Shown piece after piece: positions 41,442 to 51,137 of a stretch of DNA of 64,000 bases. Both the position numbers and the translations under genes were made by a program. Origin of the DNA: Candidatus Cloacimonadota bacterium (GTDB lineage Bacteria; Muiribacteriota; UBA6191). The stretch spans positions 1 to 64,000 of the forward strand of contig JAGSHD010000008.1 in the NCBI GenBank assembly GCA_023954715.1, given 5' to 3'. A model generated the notes under the pieces. The model was not told the origin of the DNA, made no database searches, and saw nothing but the letters and a program-made list of their open reading frames with translations. The stretch's first letter is position 1. The number at the start of each line of letters is the position of its first letter.

Positions 41442-43832
41442 ATGGATAAATCAAAGCTATCAGAAACAGATATAATCACAAAGTATATTTTACCATCAAT
41501 TACTAATGTAGGGTGGGACCTTAAGACACAAATTTTACAAGAAGTTAAACTTCGTGATGGTAAAGTAATTGTACGTGGGCAGATGGGTATGCGAAAAACT
41601 GTTAAATCAGCAGATATCGTACTTTATCATCGGCCTAATATTCCTCTTGCAGTAGTTGAAGCCAAAGCCAATAAACATGAAATTGGTAAGGGAATGCAAC
41701 AAGCGTTAGATTATGCAAGATTACTCGATGTACCATTTGCTTTTGCTTCAAATGGAGATGGCTACATCTTTCATGATAAAACGAATCCAGACAATCTAGA
41801 GTCTGAGATAAAACTAAAAGATTTCCCCACATCTCAAGAGCTTTGGCAAAAGTTTTGTATTTATAAAGGTTATACCAAAGAGCAACTACCTGTTATCACT
41901 CAACCATATCATGATGATGGTACTGATAAAACTCCAAGATATTATCAACTTCAAGCGATTAACAAAACGATTGAGGCAATTACAAGTGGTAAGGACAGAA
42001 TTTTACTTGTAATGGCAACAGGAACAGGTAAAACCTATACAGCTTTTCAAATTATTTGGAGATTATGGAAGTCTCGTACAAAAAAGCGAATTTTGTTTTT
42101 AGCTGACAGAAATATATTAGTAGATCAAACCAGAACAAATGATTTTAGTCCATTTGGCACTGCTATGACCAAAGTTAAAAATAGAAAAGTAGATCCAGCT
42201 TTTGAAATTCATTTGGCTCTGTATCAAGCTTTAACTGGTCCAGAAGAGTCACAAAAAGTATATAAAAATGTAAGGCCTGATTTTTTTGATTTAATTATCA
42301 TCGATGAGTGCCATAGAGGAAGTGCATCAGAAGATAGTGCCTGGCGAGAGATTTTAGAATATTTTTCAGATGCAACCCAAATTGGTTTAACAGCAACCCC
42401 AAAAGAAACAGAAGAAGTTTCAAATATAGATTACTTTGGTGATCCGACTTATACTTATTCATTAAAAGAGGGTATCGAAGATGGTTTCTTGGCTCCATAT
42501 AAGGTAGTACGAGTTGACTTAGATATTGATGCTAAAGGTTTTAGACCAACAAAAGGTCAAGTAGACAAACATGGTAATGAGATAGAAGATCGTATATATA
42601 ATGTAAAAGATTTTGACAGAACTATGGTTATTGATGAGCGTACTAAGCTTGTAGCACAGACTATTACAGATTTTTTAAAACGTACTGACCCAATGGCTAA
42701 AACAATTGTATTTTGTAATGATATTGATCACGCTGATCGTATGAGAAGGGCTTTGGTTAATTTAAATCCAGAACAAGTAGCCAAAAATGAAAAGTATGTA
42801 ATGAAAATTACTGGTGATGATCAAATTGGCAAGGCTCAATTGGATAACTTTATAGATCCCAAAAAGCAATATCCTGTAATTGCTACAACCTCTGAGTTGA
42901 TGACTACGGGTGTAGATGCAAAGACTTGTAAGTTAGTAGTTTTAGATCAAAATATTCAATCCATGACTAAATTTAAACAAATTATTGGGCGTGGTACTCG
43001 AATCAATGATAAGTATAATAAATTGTGGTTTACTATTTTGGATTTTAAGAAGGCAACAGAGCTATTTGCTGATGAAACTTTTGATGGGCCACCAGAGAAA
43101 GTTTTTGAAGGTAAATTAAATGATGAGGGTGAAGTTGTTTTTGAAACAGACAATGATGATGAAACCGTTGATGTAGGAAGTGAGAGTAAACCGACTGAAA
43201 ATGACAGTCCAGATGTTAGCGAAGTTGGAGATAGTCAAGACTGGGATATAGACGATACTAAACCTAAATATATAAAATATCATGTATCAGGAGTTGTTGT
43301 AAAAAAGATAGCTGAAAGAGTTCAATACTATGATACAGATGGAAAGCTTGTTACTGAGTCTTTTACTGATTATACAAAAGCTACAGTTAAAAAGAATTTT
43401 GCAAGTTTAGATGAGTTTGTAAGGAAGTGGAAAGACTCAAAAAAGAAACAAACTATTATTGATGAGTTATCTAATCAAGGCGTTATATGGGAGGCTTTAG
43501 AGCAAGAAGTTAGCAAAGAAATTGATCCTTTTGATTTAATCTGCCATATTGTTTACGATCAACCAGCATTGACTCGTAAAGAGCGTGTTAATAATGTAAA
43601 AAAGCGAAACTATTTTAGTAAGTACTCTGAAATAGCTCAAAAGGTTTTAAATACTTTACTTGATAAATATGCTGATGTTGGGGTACAAGAGATAGAAAAA
43701 ATCCATATCTTAAAAATAAAACCATTTGATGAAATAGGTGGTCCAGCTGAAATAGCTAAAAAAGCTTTTGGTGGTAAAAAAGGCTATGAAGAAGCCTTAA
43801 TTGAATTAGAAGATGAGCTATACCAAGCTTAA
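41442..43832 (+). CDS. hsdR: Type I restriction enzyme, R subunit
   Basis: The 796-residue protein is the translocase and nuclease of a type I system. The nuclease domain has [20 protein letters not shown], with Asp58 and Glu73-x-Lys75 as PD-(D/E)xK residues. [12 protein letters not shown] (191-202) is Walker [10 protein letters not shown] (285-293) the DEAH-type box, and IIGRGTRI motif VI. Size and layout fit the EcoAI/EcoEI-like families. It is the first gene of the cargo operon, about 95 bases after the moron. Confidence 0.9.
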   Translation: MDKSKLSETDIITKYILPSITNVGWDLKTQILQEVKLRDGKVIVRGQMGMRKTVKSADIVLYHRPNIPLAVVEAKANKHEIGKGMQQALDYARLLDVPFAFASNGDGYIFHDKTNPDNLESEIKLKDFPTSQELWQKFCIYKGYTKEQLPVITQPYHDDGTDKTPRYYQLQAINKTIEAITSGKDRILLVMATGTGKTYTAFQIIWRLWKSRTKKRILFLADRNILVDQTRTNDFSPFGTAMTKVKNRKVDPAFEIHLALYQALTGPEESQKVYKNVRPDFFDLIIIDECHRGSASEDSAWREILEYFSDATQIGLTATPKETEEVSNIDYFGDPTYTYSLKEGIEDGFLAPYKVVRVDLDIDAKGFRPTKGQVDKHGNEIEDRIYNVKDFDRTMVIDERTKLVAQTITDFLKRTDPMAKTIVFCNDIDHADRMRRALVNLNPEQVAKNEKYVMKITGDDQIGKAQLDNFIDPKKQYPVIATTSELMTTGVDAKTCKLVVLDQNIQSMTKFKQIIGRGTRINDKYNKLWFTILDFKKATELFADETFDGPPEKVFEGKLNDEGEVVFETDNDDETVDVGSESKPTENDSPDVSEVGDSQDWDIDDTKPKYIKYHVSGVVVKKIAERVQYYDTDGKLVTESFTDYTKATVKKNFASLDEFVRKWKDSKKKQTIIDELSNQGVIWEALEQEVSKEIDPFDLICHIVYDQPALTRKERVNNVKKRNYFSKYSEIAQKVLNTLLDKYADVGVQEIEKIHILKIKPFDEIGGPAEIAKKAFGGKKGYEEALIELEDELYQA

Positions 43833-43911
43833 AATGTCAGATTGTTATCTCGAACGAAGTGTAGGGATGCAAATCTAAATTGATTACTTAGTTTATAAAA
43901 AGAGAGAATAT

Positions 43912-45387
43912 ATGTCAGTTAGTTCTGTAATAAAATCCATACAAGACATTATGAGAAAAGATGCTGGTGTTGATGGTGATGCCCAAAGATTAGGCCAATT
44001 GTCGTGGCTGTTATTTTTAAAAGTGTTTGATGCTCAAGAAGAAGCACTTGAGTTTGAGTTAGACGATTATTCTGAACCAATCCCAAGTGAATACCTTTGG
44101 CGAAACTGGGCCTCAGATAATCAAGGTATTACCGGTGATGAACTACTCGATTTTATCAACAATAAGCTCTTTGTAGATTTAAAAGAGCTTACTGCACCAA
44201 TTAAAACAAACCCTCGGGGCTTTGTGGTTAAAGAAGCTTTTTCAGATGCTTTTAATTATATGAAAAACGGTACACTTTTAAGACAAGTAGTAAATAAATT
44301 AAATGAAATTGATTTTACAGATTCAAAAGAACGCCATTTGTTTGGAGATATTTACGAGCAAATCTTAAAAGATTTACAAAGTGCTGGTAATGCAGGAGAG
44401 TTTTATACTCCAAGAGCAGTAACCCAATTCATGGTCCATCAGGTAGATCCAAAACTTGGAGAGTCTATTTTAGATCCTGCCTGTGGTACAGGTGGTTTTT
44501 TGGCATGTTCATTTGACCATGTTAAAGGTAAGTATATTGAAACGGCTAGTGATCATCAAACTCTACAAAAGCAAATTTATGGAGTTGAAAAAAAGCAATT
44601 GCCTCATTTACTATGTACTACAAATATGTTGTTACATGGTATCGAAGTGCCTGTGCAAATTAGACATGATAATACTTTAAATAAACCACTTTCATCGTGG
44701 GATGAAGACGAACAAGTTGATGTTATTGTGACAAATCCTCCTTTTGGTGGGACAGAAGAAGATGGAATAGAGAGAAACTTCCCTAGCGAATTTAGAACAA
44801 GAGAAACAGCCGATTTGTTTTTACAACTAATTATTGAAGTTTTAAAAGAAAATGGCCGAGCAGCTGTTGTTTTACCTGATGGTACCTTGTTTGGTGAGGG
44901 TGTAAAAACTAAGATTAAAAAGCTATTAACAGAGGAGTGTAATCTCCATACAATTATGCGTTTACCAAATGGAGTCTTTGCTCCTTATACCAGTATTAAA
45001 ACAAATATTTTGTTCTTTACTAAAGGTAAACCAACCAAAGATATCTGGTTTTATGAGCATCCTTACCCAAAAGGTGTCAAAAGTTATAATAAAACGAAAC
45101 CAATGAAGTTTGAAGAATTTAAAACAGAGATTGATTGGTGGGGAACAGAAAAAGATAACTTCGCAAAAAGAGAAGAAACAAAACAGGCCTGGAAGGTTTC
45201 AATTGATGAAATCATAAAGCGAAATTTTAATTTAGATATAAAGAACCCTTATGAAGAAACTAAAGTTGTTTATGACCCTAATGAGTTATTAGCTGATTAC
45301 AATAAACAACAAGTAGATATAACAACCCTCAGAAATCAATTAAAAGATATATTAGGTGACGCTCTAGCCAACACTGGAGCTAAATGA
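43912..45387 (+). CDS. hsdM: Type I restriction-modification, methyltransferase subunit
   Basis: The 491-residue protein is the adenine-N6 methyltransferase. It has an N-terminal HsdM helical domain (about 1-130, QLSWLLFLKVFDAQEE), ILDPACGTGGFLAC (186-199) as the SAM-binding motif, and VTNPPFGG (273-280) as the catalytic NPPF. The length is normal. It overlaps hsdS by 4 bases (ATGA). It protects prophage and host DNA and is required for restriction. Confidence 0.92.
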   Translation: MSVSSVIKSIQDIMRKDAGVDGDAQRLGQLSWLLFLKVFDAQEEALEFELDDYSEPIPSEYLWRNWASDNQGITGDELLDFINNKLFVDLKELTAPIKTNPRGFVVKEAFSDAFNYMKNGTLLRQVVNKLNEIDFTDSKERHLFGDIYEQILKDLQSAGNAGEFYTPRAVTQFMVHQVDPKLGESILDPACGTGGFLACSFDHVKGKYIETASDHQTLQKQIYGVEKKQLPHLLCTTNMLLHGIEVPVQIRHDNTLNKPLSSWDEDEQVDVIVTNPPFGGTEEDGIERNFPSEFRTRETADLFLQLIIEVLKENGRAAVVLPDGTLFGEGVKTKIKKLLTEECNLHTIMRLPNGVFAPYTSIKTNILFFTKGKPTKDIWFYEHPYPKGVKSYNKTKPMKFEEFKTEIDWWGTEKDNFAKREETKQAWKVSIDEIIKRNFNLDIKNPYEETKVVYDPNELLADYNKQQVDITTLRNQLKDILGDALANTGAK

Positions 45388-47147
45388 TGACAGATATCCA
45401 ATCATTAATCATAGATCATATTGATATTTGGACTTCATCAATCAAAACTAAGTCAACTACAGGTAGAGGTAGCAGTAAAAAATTAGATCTTTATGGAATA
45501 AAAAAGCTTAGAGAATTGATTTTACAATTAGCGGTTATGGGTAAGTTGGTACCCCAGGACCCGAATGATGAACCTGCTTCTGTTTTGCTTGAAAAGATTG
45601 CTCAAGAGAAAGAGCGATTGATTAAAGAAAAGAAGATCAAGAAGCAAAAGGTTTTGGCAGAAGTTGGGGAAGACGAAAAGTCCTTCGATATTCCTATCCA
45701 TTGGGAATGGGTTAGGTTAGCTCAAGTTTGTACCAAACTTACGGATGGGTTCCATCATACTCCTAAAAAGTACATGGATGGATTTATGTATGTTTCTCCT
45801 AAAAACATAAAAAATGGTACTTTAGATTGGGATTCATGTGATTATGTATGTGAGGAGGATTATAGATATTTACAACGAAAGATAACTCCAGTAAAGGGAG
45901 ATATTTTAGTAGCAAACAGAGGAACTGTTGGCGTACCTGTTATTGTTGATAGAGAAGAATTTTGCTTTCAAAATATAGCCATTATAGGCTTTAATCAAAA
46001 TTATGTTTGCAGCAAATATGTATACTATTATCTTTTGTCAAAACGGGAAAGTATAATTAATCATTTTGTAAATGGTGGTATTCAACCTATGTTGAGTAAT
46101 AAAATGCTGAGTACATTGGATTTTGTTATTCCCCCCTTCCAAGAACAAAAGCGAATTGTGGCTAAAGTTGATGAGTTGATGGCTTTGTGCGATGATTTAG
46201 AAAATCAAACTGAAAATAGTATTGATGCCCATAAAACATTAGTAGAAACCTTATTATCAACCCTAACAAACTCCCAAAGCCACCAAGAGTTTACTCAAAA
46301 TTGGACTCGAATCAGCGACCACTTCCACACCCTCTTCACCACCGAACACAGCATAGACCAACTAAAAAAAACAATCCTCCAACTAGCAGTGATGGGCAAA
46401 CTAGTCCCCCAAAACCCAACCGACGAACCTGCCTCTGTTTTGCTGGAGAAAATTGCTTTAGAGAAAGAGCGATTGATTAAAGAAAAGAAGATTAAGAAGC
46501 AGAAAGCTTTGCCTGAAATTAGTGAGGATGAAAAGCCTTTTGATTTGCCTGTGGGGTGGTCTTTCTCATACTTACAAGATCTTTGCTCCTTGATTACAGA
46601 TGGCACACATCAAACTCCAAAATATACTGAAGTTGGGCGACCATTTGTTTCAGCCCAATGTGTCAAGCCGTTTAAATTCATTCCCAGTAAGTGTCGGTTT
46701 ATATCTGAAGAGCACTATCGAGGATACATTAAAAATAGAAAGCCAGAACAAAATGATATATTATTATCACGAGTTGGAGCAGGCATTGGTGAAGCTGCAA
46801 TTATTGATACAGATCTAGAGTTTGCAATATATGTAAGTACAGGATTACTGAAACCTATTAAGGAGCATATATTACCTAGCTATTTAGTACTTTGGTTAAA
46901 TTCACCAGTAGGCAGGGGATATTCAAAAAGGAATACCCTAGGGATTGGAGTTTCTCAGGGTAACTTAAATTTAACTTTAATTAGACAATTTATCGTATCT
47001 ATCCCACCTATCCAGGAGCAGAACAAAGTTGTAATCAAAGTAGATGAATTAATGGTCTTATGCGAGCAACTGAAATCAAATTTAATCCAAGTAAAGGAAA
47101 CTAAACTAATTTTGACTGATACTATTGTAGATCAAGTAGCTAGCTAA
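45384..47147 (+). CDS. hsdS: Type I restriction-modification, specificity subunit
   Basis: The 587-residue protein has the usual two target-recognition domains (about 110-215 and 395-510). Each is preceded by a copy of a conserved repeat (LILQLAVMGKLVPQDPNDEP and TILQLAVMGKLVPQNPTDEP, then EKIAQEKERLIKEKKIKKQK) and followed by coiled-coil spacers ending VDELMALCDDLENQ and VDELMVLCEQLKSN. It sets the DNA target, which cannot be read from sequence. A C-rich, atypical stretch at 46258-46440 lies between the domains. Confidence 0.9.
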   Translation: MMTDIQSLIIDHIDIWTSSIKTKSTTGRGSSKKLDLYGIKKLRELILQLAVMGKLVPQDPNDEPASVLLEKIAQEKERLIKEKKIKKQKVLAEVGEDEKSFDIPIHWEWVRLAQVCTKLTDGFHHTPKKYMDGFMYVSPKNIKNGTLDWDSCDYVCEEDYRYLQRKITPVKGDILVANRGTVGVPVIVDREEFCFQNIAIIGFNQNYVCSKYVYYYLLSKRESIINHFVNGGIQPMLSNKMLSTLDFVIPPFQEQKRIVAKVDELMALCDDLENQTENSIDAHKTLVETLLSTLTNSQSHQEFTQNWTRISDHFHTLFTTEHSIDQLKKTILQLAVMGKLVPQNPTDEPASVLLEKIALEKERLIKEKKIKKQKALPEISEDEKPFDLPVGWSFSYLQDLCSLITDGTHQTPKYTEVGRPFVSAQCVKPFKFIPSKCRFISEEHYRGYIKNRKPEQNDILLSRVGAGIGEAAIIDTDLEFAIYVSTGLLKPIKEHILPSYLVLWLNSPVGRGYSKRNTLGIGVSQGNLNLTLIRQFIVSIPPIQEQNKVVIKVDELMVLCEQLKSNLIQVKETKLILTDTIVDQVAS

Positions 47148-47162
47148 CACAGGACAGACTAT

Positions 47163-49289
47163 ATGAAACTAAAAGTAGACTTTAAAAATTGTTATGGTAT
47201 TTCTGAGTTAAATCATATGTTTGATTTTTCTGAATCAAACATGTTTGCCATTTATGCATCTAATGGCAGTATGAAAACCTCGTTTGCGAAGATATTTTAT
47301 AATACTCAAATAGGTACATCTAAAAGTTTAGCAGATATCAAAGATCATATTTTTGATGAGCAACCGGTGTTGAAAAATATTCAAATTGATGATAGCGATA
47401 TTAATAAGAAAGAAATTTTTGTAATTAGATCATTTGATAGCTTTTATGAATCAAAAACGATGGCAAATCTACTAATTGATGATTCACAAAAAGATAAATT
47501 AAAAGTATTGTTAAAAAGTCGTGATGCTTTTTATAAAAAGTTATCAATACTAAGTGGTTTAAAATTAGTGAAAACTGTAAGTAAGAAAAAGTGTTTCGAA
47601 CTGGAAGATGTTCTTCTGAAAGATTTTGAAATCACAAGTGTAATGAAAAACTTAGGTACTCTAGACACTAGTAAAAATTCTAAAGAGTTAGACGGTGTTC
47701 AATATAATACGATTTTTGAAGACTCTATATTAAGTACTATTAAGAGTGAGGTGTTTCAAAATCATATAAGTAGTTTTTTAAAAAAAAGTGATGAAGTTTA
47801 CAATAAATTTACGTTTCTTAAAAAAGGAACACTCTCCTTTTCTAAGATAAAAAACGTTTCTTCAAGTCTTACTGAAAATGACTTTTTTTCTAGTGACAAC
47901 AAACTTCAACTATCTGGAGAAAATGAGGTAAGCAGTATAGATGCATTAGAGGAGCAGATTGAGAAAGTTGAAAACTTATTGAAGGAAACTGATGCCTTTA
48001 GAGAAATAGAGGAGTTTTTAAGTGACTCAAAAGTGGAGTCCCTAAAAAACTTGCTAGAGAAGAGCCCATCTATCATAAACAAATTAAAATTTGAAAATAT
48101 TGAAGAGTTTAGGATGGATCTTTGGTCACATTATATGTATCAGTTAGAGTCTGAGTACAAAGATCTTCTTATATCTTATAATGATTTCTCACAAGAGAAT
48201 CAAACTGAATTTGAGATGACTCCATGGCAAAGAGCATATCAAATATTCAAAGATAGATTTACGGTTCCCTTTGAAATGGAAATCTCAAATAAAGAGAGTG
48301 CCGTTTTGGGAGAAAGTTTACCAAAAGTAAATTTTAAATTTTGTAATGAAGATAGGTGTGTTTCTTTAGAAAGAAAAAAGATTGAAGAAGAGATTTTGAG
48401 TCAAGGGGAAAAAAGAGCCCTATATTTGTTACATATAATATTTGATATAGAAGAAAGAAGAAGATTAAATAACAAAACAGTATTTATTGTCGACGATATA
48501 GCCGATTCATTTGACTACAAAAATAAATATGCCATCGTTGAGTATTTAAAAGAAATAACCTCTGAAAGTAACTTCTATTTAATAATTTTAAGTCATAATT
48601 TTGATTTTTACCGCACGGTTTCTAGTAGATTGAATATAAAATATAATCATAAACTTCATGTAAAAATTCAGAGTAATGGATTGAGACTATTTAAAGAAGA
48701 ATACCAAAATAGTCCTTTTAAGACGTGGAAAAGTAAAATGAAGGGAGATTATAAATATATTATTGCATTGATACCTTTTGTTAGAAACTTGATTGAGTAT
48801 GGGGTTTACAATGCAATATATTTTAATAAGTTAACCAGTTTACTACACAGAAAAACTGATTCAGATTTAATTTTGTTCCAAGACTTGAAACCAATTTTTA
48901 AAGCATATATTGGTATAGAAGATTTTACTGCCAATATTTGCGAATTATCTGTTGTTACAAAAATTTATGAGACTGCTGAAAGAGTTTTGGATATAGAAAA
49001 TAATTTAGAAAACAAAGTTATATTAGCTATAGCGATAAGATTAAAAGCAGAAAATTTCATGATTGATAAAATAAATGATGAAGGCTTTGTAAATAGTATA
49101 ACTAAATTTCAAACTATAAAGTTATTCAATAGATATAAAGAACATCATAGAGAAAAGTTAGATATTTTAACAAAAGTAAATATTATGACCCCAGAGAATA
49201 TTCACTTAAATTCTTTTATGTACGAGCCATTACTCGATATGGATATTCTAGAATTGAAAAGTTTGTTTGATAGTTTTCATAATAGCTAA
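47163..49289 (+). CDS. ABC-type AAA ATPase linked to type I R-M (RloC/PrrC-like architecture)
   Basis: The 708-residue protein has an unusual P-loop (YASNGSMKTSFAK, 31-43; Met where Gly is normal), a long central region with coiled coil, ILSQGEKRALYLL (411-423) as ABC signature, VFIVDDIADSFD (440-451) as Walker B and D-loop, and IILSHNFDF (474-482) as H-loop. The organisation resembles RloC/PrrC, which guard R-M systems and cleave tRNA when restriction is inhibited. No clear nuclease motif is seen in the C-terminal 200 residues. It follows hsdS by 15 bases and precedes a HEPN-like gene, so the effector may be separate. Confidence 0.7.
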   Translation: MKLKVDFKNCYGISELNHMFDFSESNMFAIYASNGSMKTSFAKIFYNTQIGTSKSLADIKDHIFDEQPVLKNIQIDDSDINKKEIFVIRSFDSFYESKTMANLLIDDSQKDKLKVLLKSRDAFYKKLSILSGLKLVKTVSKKKCFELEDVLLKDFEITSVMKNLGTLDTSKNSKELDGVQYNTIFEDSILSTIKSEVFQNHISSFLKKSDEVYNKFTFLKKGTLSFSKIKNVSSSLTENDFFSSDNKLQLSGENEVSSIDALEEQIEKVENLLKETDAFREIEEFLSDSKVESLKNLLEKSPSIINKLKFENIEEFRMDLWSHYMYQLESEYKDLLISYNDFSQENQTEFEMTPWQRAYQIFKDRFTVPFEMEISNKESAVLGESLPKVNFKFCNEDRCVSLERKKIEEEILSQGEKRALYLLHIIFDIEERRRLNNKTVFIVDDIADSFDYKNKYAIVEYLKEITSESNFYLIILSHNFDFYRTVSSRLNIKYNHKLHVKIQSNGLRLFKEEYQNSPFKTWKSKMKGDYKYIIALIPFVRNLIEYGVYNAIYFNKLTSLLHRKTDSDLILFQDLKPIFKAYIGIEDFTANICELSVVTKIYETAERVLDIENNLENKVILAIAIRLKAENFMIDKINDEGFVNSITKFQTIKLFNRYKEHHREKLDILTKVNIMTPENIHLNSFMYEPLLDMDILELKSLFDSFHNS

Positions 49290-49302
49290 TTAGGATCTAA
49301 TA

Positions 49303-49791
49303 ATGTACTACACCGAAGAAGAATTAAATACCTACTTAAACAATATTCAAAGGAACATACCAAACTTACTTATACCAAGAAATCCATACTCTAGACAACC
49401 TTCTTTACTCTCACTATTCCCACAAATATGTGTCGAAGTTATGCTTGATTTTCTTATAGAAGAGATCAATGAGTTAGAAGCTTGTATGAGAGGTGGACTA
49501 TGGACAGCATCAACTTTGATGGCTTTTAGAATTTTTGAAGATACTATTCACTGTCATGTAGAAGAAGACTTAAATATTAAAGTGGATAATCTAAATCTGA
49601 AAAGCTGTATTGATAAGATGAAAAAGAGTTGTAATCCGTCTTTTGTTGATAGTCTTCATAAATTACGGATGATTAGAAACAAAACAATGCATCCAGAAGA
49701 AAGATTCACCAAAGATAAGGCTTTAGATATCATACTACAAGTTTGTGATATCGTGATGTATGTTTATGCAATTGAAGAAGATGACTATTGA
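49303..49791 (+). CDS. HEPN-like (DUF4145-type) small protein
   Basis: The 162-residue protein is helical. LRMIRNKTMHPEERF contains R125-N-K-T-M-H130, the Rx4H motif of HEPN ribonucleases, following a helix (FVDSLHKLRMI) as in the HEPN fold. An earlier helix (GLWTASTLMAFRIFEDTIHC) suits the first HEPN helices. It lies 13 bases after the ABC-type ATPase gene and is last in the hsd operon. I infer an RNA-cleaving effector, or a regulator, of that ATPase. Confidence 0.65.
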   Translation: MYYTEEELNTYLNNIQRNIPNLLIPRNPYSRQPSLLSLFPQICVEVMLDFLIEEINELEACMRGGLWTASTLMAFRIFEDTIHCHVEEDLNIKVDNLNLKSCIDKMKKSCNPSFVDSLHKLRMIRNKTMHPEERFTKDKALDIILQVCDIVMYVYAIEEDDY

Positions 49792-49804
49792 GATTATTTT
49801 AATG

Positions 49805-50032
49805 CTATCCAAAATTAAAGTATAGTAATTTCGCTAAATCCTGATCTTTTTCTAGAACTTTTATGCCACGTTTATCAAACTCAGCAGCCAACCATCTCAT
49901 CGGTGGCGAAGGAGATCTCCTAATAGTAGTTTTAGCATTCTCAAAAAAAGGACCATCTTCTACAAAGTAAATAGAAACTAACTCCATCATTAGTTTCTTT
50001 CCTTCTTTTGTAGTTAAAGAGTTATTACTCAT
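49805..50032 (-). CDS. Small protein next to the regulator
   Basis: The 75-residue protein (LTTKEGKKLMMELVSIYFVE, RRSPSPPMRWLAAEFDKRGI, ending DQDLAKLLYFNFG) is co-transcribed with the ribbon-helix-helix gene, overlapping it by 8 bases. It occupies the slot of the 177-residue membrane protein in prophage A but is unrelated. Function unknown. Its convergent position against the HEPN gene marks the right edge of the cargo block. Confidence 0.55.
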   Translation of the reverse strand: MSNNSLTTKEGKKLMMELVSIYFVEDGPFFENAKTTIRRSPSPPMRWLAAEFDKRGIKVLEKDQDLAKLLYFNFG

Positions 50033-50450
50033 TTGTAGACTTTATCTTCTCTCTTGTATCGGGACTTAAAGTAGGGATGTTATCACCAAGACTTTTCTCA
50101 GAAACTTCCCCCAAAACCCCATCTAAAGCCTGAGCCCCATCAACTGGTAAATCACCCAAATCATCTCGACCAGCAATAACCGCTAGAGCCTTCTCATTTT
50201 GAGTTTTTAAGTCCAAAATAAGTCCATCAACCTCACTTTTCCAAGCTAAAAGTTCATCAACTTTTTGTCCAAGATCACCATCATTATTTTGATCCATCTG
50301 TACTGTAGAAGTACCATTTATGGCATCCAATAACAAATCTCTAGCTAGTGCTGATAAAGGCATTTGTAGCTTAAAAGCATAGGCCTTTGCTTTTTCATAT
50401 TCTTCTTCTGTGAGGGATATTCCGACTCGTTTATTTTTATTTCTTTCCAT
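50025..50450 (-). CDS. Ribbon-helix-helix regulator (homologue of 8313-8744)
   Basis: The 141-residue protein has the same N-terminal DNA-binding pattern as the A copy (NKNKRVGISLTEEEYEKAKA, then a helix with LSALARDLLLDAI), a middle LLAWKSEVDG shared with A, and a diverged acidic C-terminus. It is divergent from the small ribbon-helix-helix gene at 50587, with palindrome-like operators between. It is a likely repressor of the early region. Confidence 0.75.
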   Translation of the reverse strand: MERNKNKRVGISLTEEEYEKAKAYAFKLQMPLSALARDLLLDAINGTSTVQMDQNNDGDLGQKVDELLAWKSEVDGLILDLKTQNEKALAVIAGRDDLGDLPVDGAQALDGVLGEVSEKSLGDNIPTLSPDTREKIKSTNE

Positions 50451-50504
50451 AGCCTAATTTTACCATACAAAAAAATAAAACAAAATAACTATTGCTCGAT
50501 TTAG

Positions 50505-50544
50505 GTGACAATGTTACTATGTAACCCGTGGGTGACAAAGTAAC
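50505..50544. promoter_or_regulatory. Operator-like sites between the prophage B regulators
   Basis: GTGACAATGTTAC (50505-50517), ATGTAACCCG (about 50519) and ACAAAGTAAC (50535-50544) repeat the half-sites found at 8798-8855 in prophage A. Spacing differs, but the motifs ACAATGTTAC and ACAAAGTAAC are conserved, supporting a shared binding protein. Confidence 0.55.
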
Positions 50545-50586
50545 CCATTTTCAAAATTACTTTCAAATTAACAAAGTGAGTACAAA

Positions 50587-50748
50587 ATGAAAGAGAAGAG
50601 ATCCAAGCGAATCAGCATGACTTTCAATGAAAAAGAGTATGACCTAGTTTTAAACAAAGCCTTTGATGATAAGCAATTTAATCTATCTGGTTTTGCTAAA
50701 AGAAAACTATTAAAAGCACTGGAGGTATCAAAATGTCAGACAGTCTAA
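50587..50748 (+). CDS. Small Arc-like ribbon-helix-helix protein (homologue of 8926-9087)
   Basis: The 53-residue protein (KEKRSKRISMTFNEKEYDLV, then FNLSGFAKRKLLKALE) has the minimal ribbon-helix-helix fold and the same length and 16-base overlap with the next gene as its A counterpart. It starts the rightward early operon and probably acts at the operator sites just upstream. Confidence 0.65.
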   Translation: MKEKRSKRISMTFNEKEYDLVLNKAFDDKQFNLSGFAKRKLLKALEVSKCQTV

Positions 50749-51128
50749 GTAAATTTGCAGCAATGCAAGATCAACAAGCCCAACGCAAACAAGTAAGTTT
50801 CCAAGAGCTATTGAAACAAGGTCAAGAGTCCATCTTGATGAAAGAGCCCAAGAAAAAAGAAGATATGGGAGTAATGGAGCAAATACTTTTTAATCAAAAT
50901 TTATTGATGGCAGAAATGCAGAAGATCAAAACTTATGTGGGTCTTAAGCCAGAGTTGATCAGATTGAAAGATATGAAACTTTACTATCCAGAGTTCTCTT
51001 CTGCTGGAAACATAGCCAATAAAAGATGCCAGGGTAAAAAACTACCGTATATCGAAAAGTTTGAAGGCAGTTTATATGTGGTTACTCAAAAGTATGAAAT
51101 GTACAGAAAGTCAAAACTCGGTTTATAG
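50733..51128 (+). CDS. Conserved early protein (homologue of 9072-9491)
   Basis: The 131-residue protein shares MSDSLSKF, LLKQGQESILMKEP, YVGLKPELIRL and the C-terminal YYPEFSSAGNIANKRCQGKK, LPYIEKFEG with its A counterpart. The C-terminal block may be a winged helix DNA-binding unit. It is placed between the small regulator and the replication gene in both elements. Function unknown. Confidence 0.6.
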   Translation: MSDSLSKFAAMQDQQAQRKQVSFQELLKQGQESILMKEPKKKEDMGVMEQILFNQNLLMAEMQKIKTYVGLKPELIRLKDMKLYYPEFSSAGNIANKRCQGKKLPYIEKFEGSLYVVTQKYEMYRKSKLGL

Positions 51129-51137
51129 GAGTAGATA

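Noticed and set aside
49805-50450. A toxin-antitoxin pair formed by the 75-residue gene and the ribbon-helix-helix gene
   Set aside because: The regulator precedes different partner genes in the two prophages, its counterpart is a backbone gene divergent from an Arc-like gene, and the 75-residue protein resembles no toxin I know.
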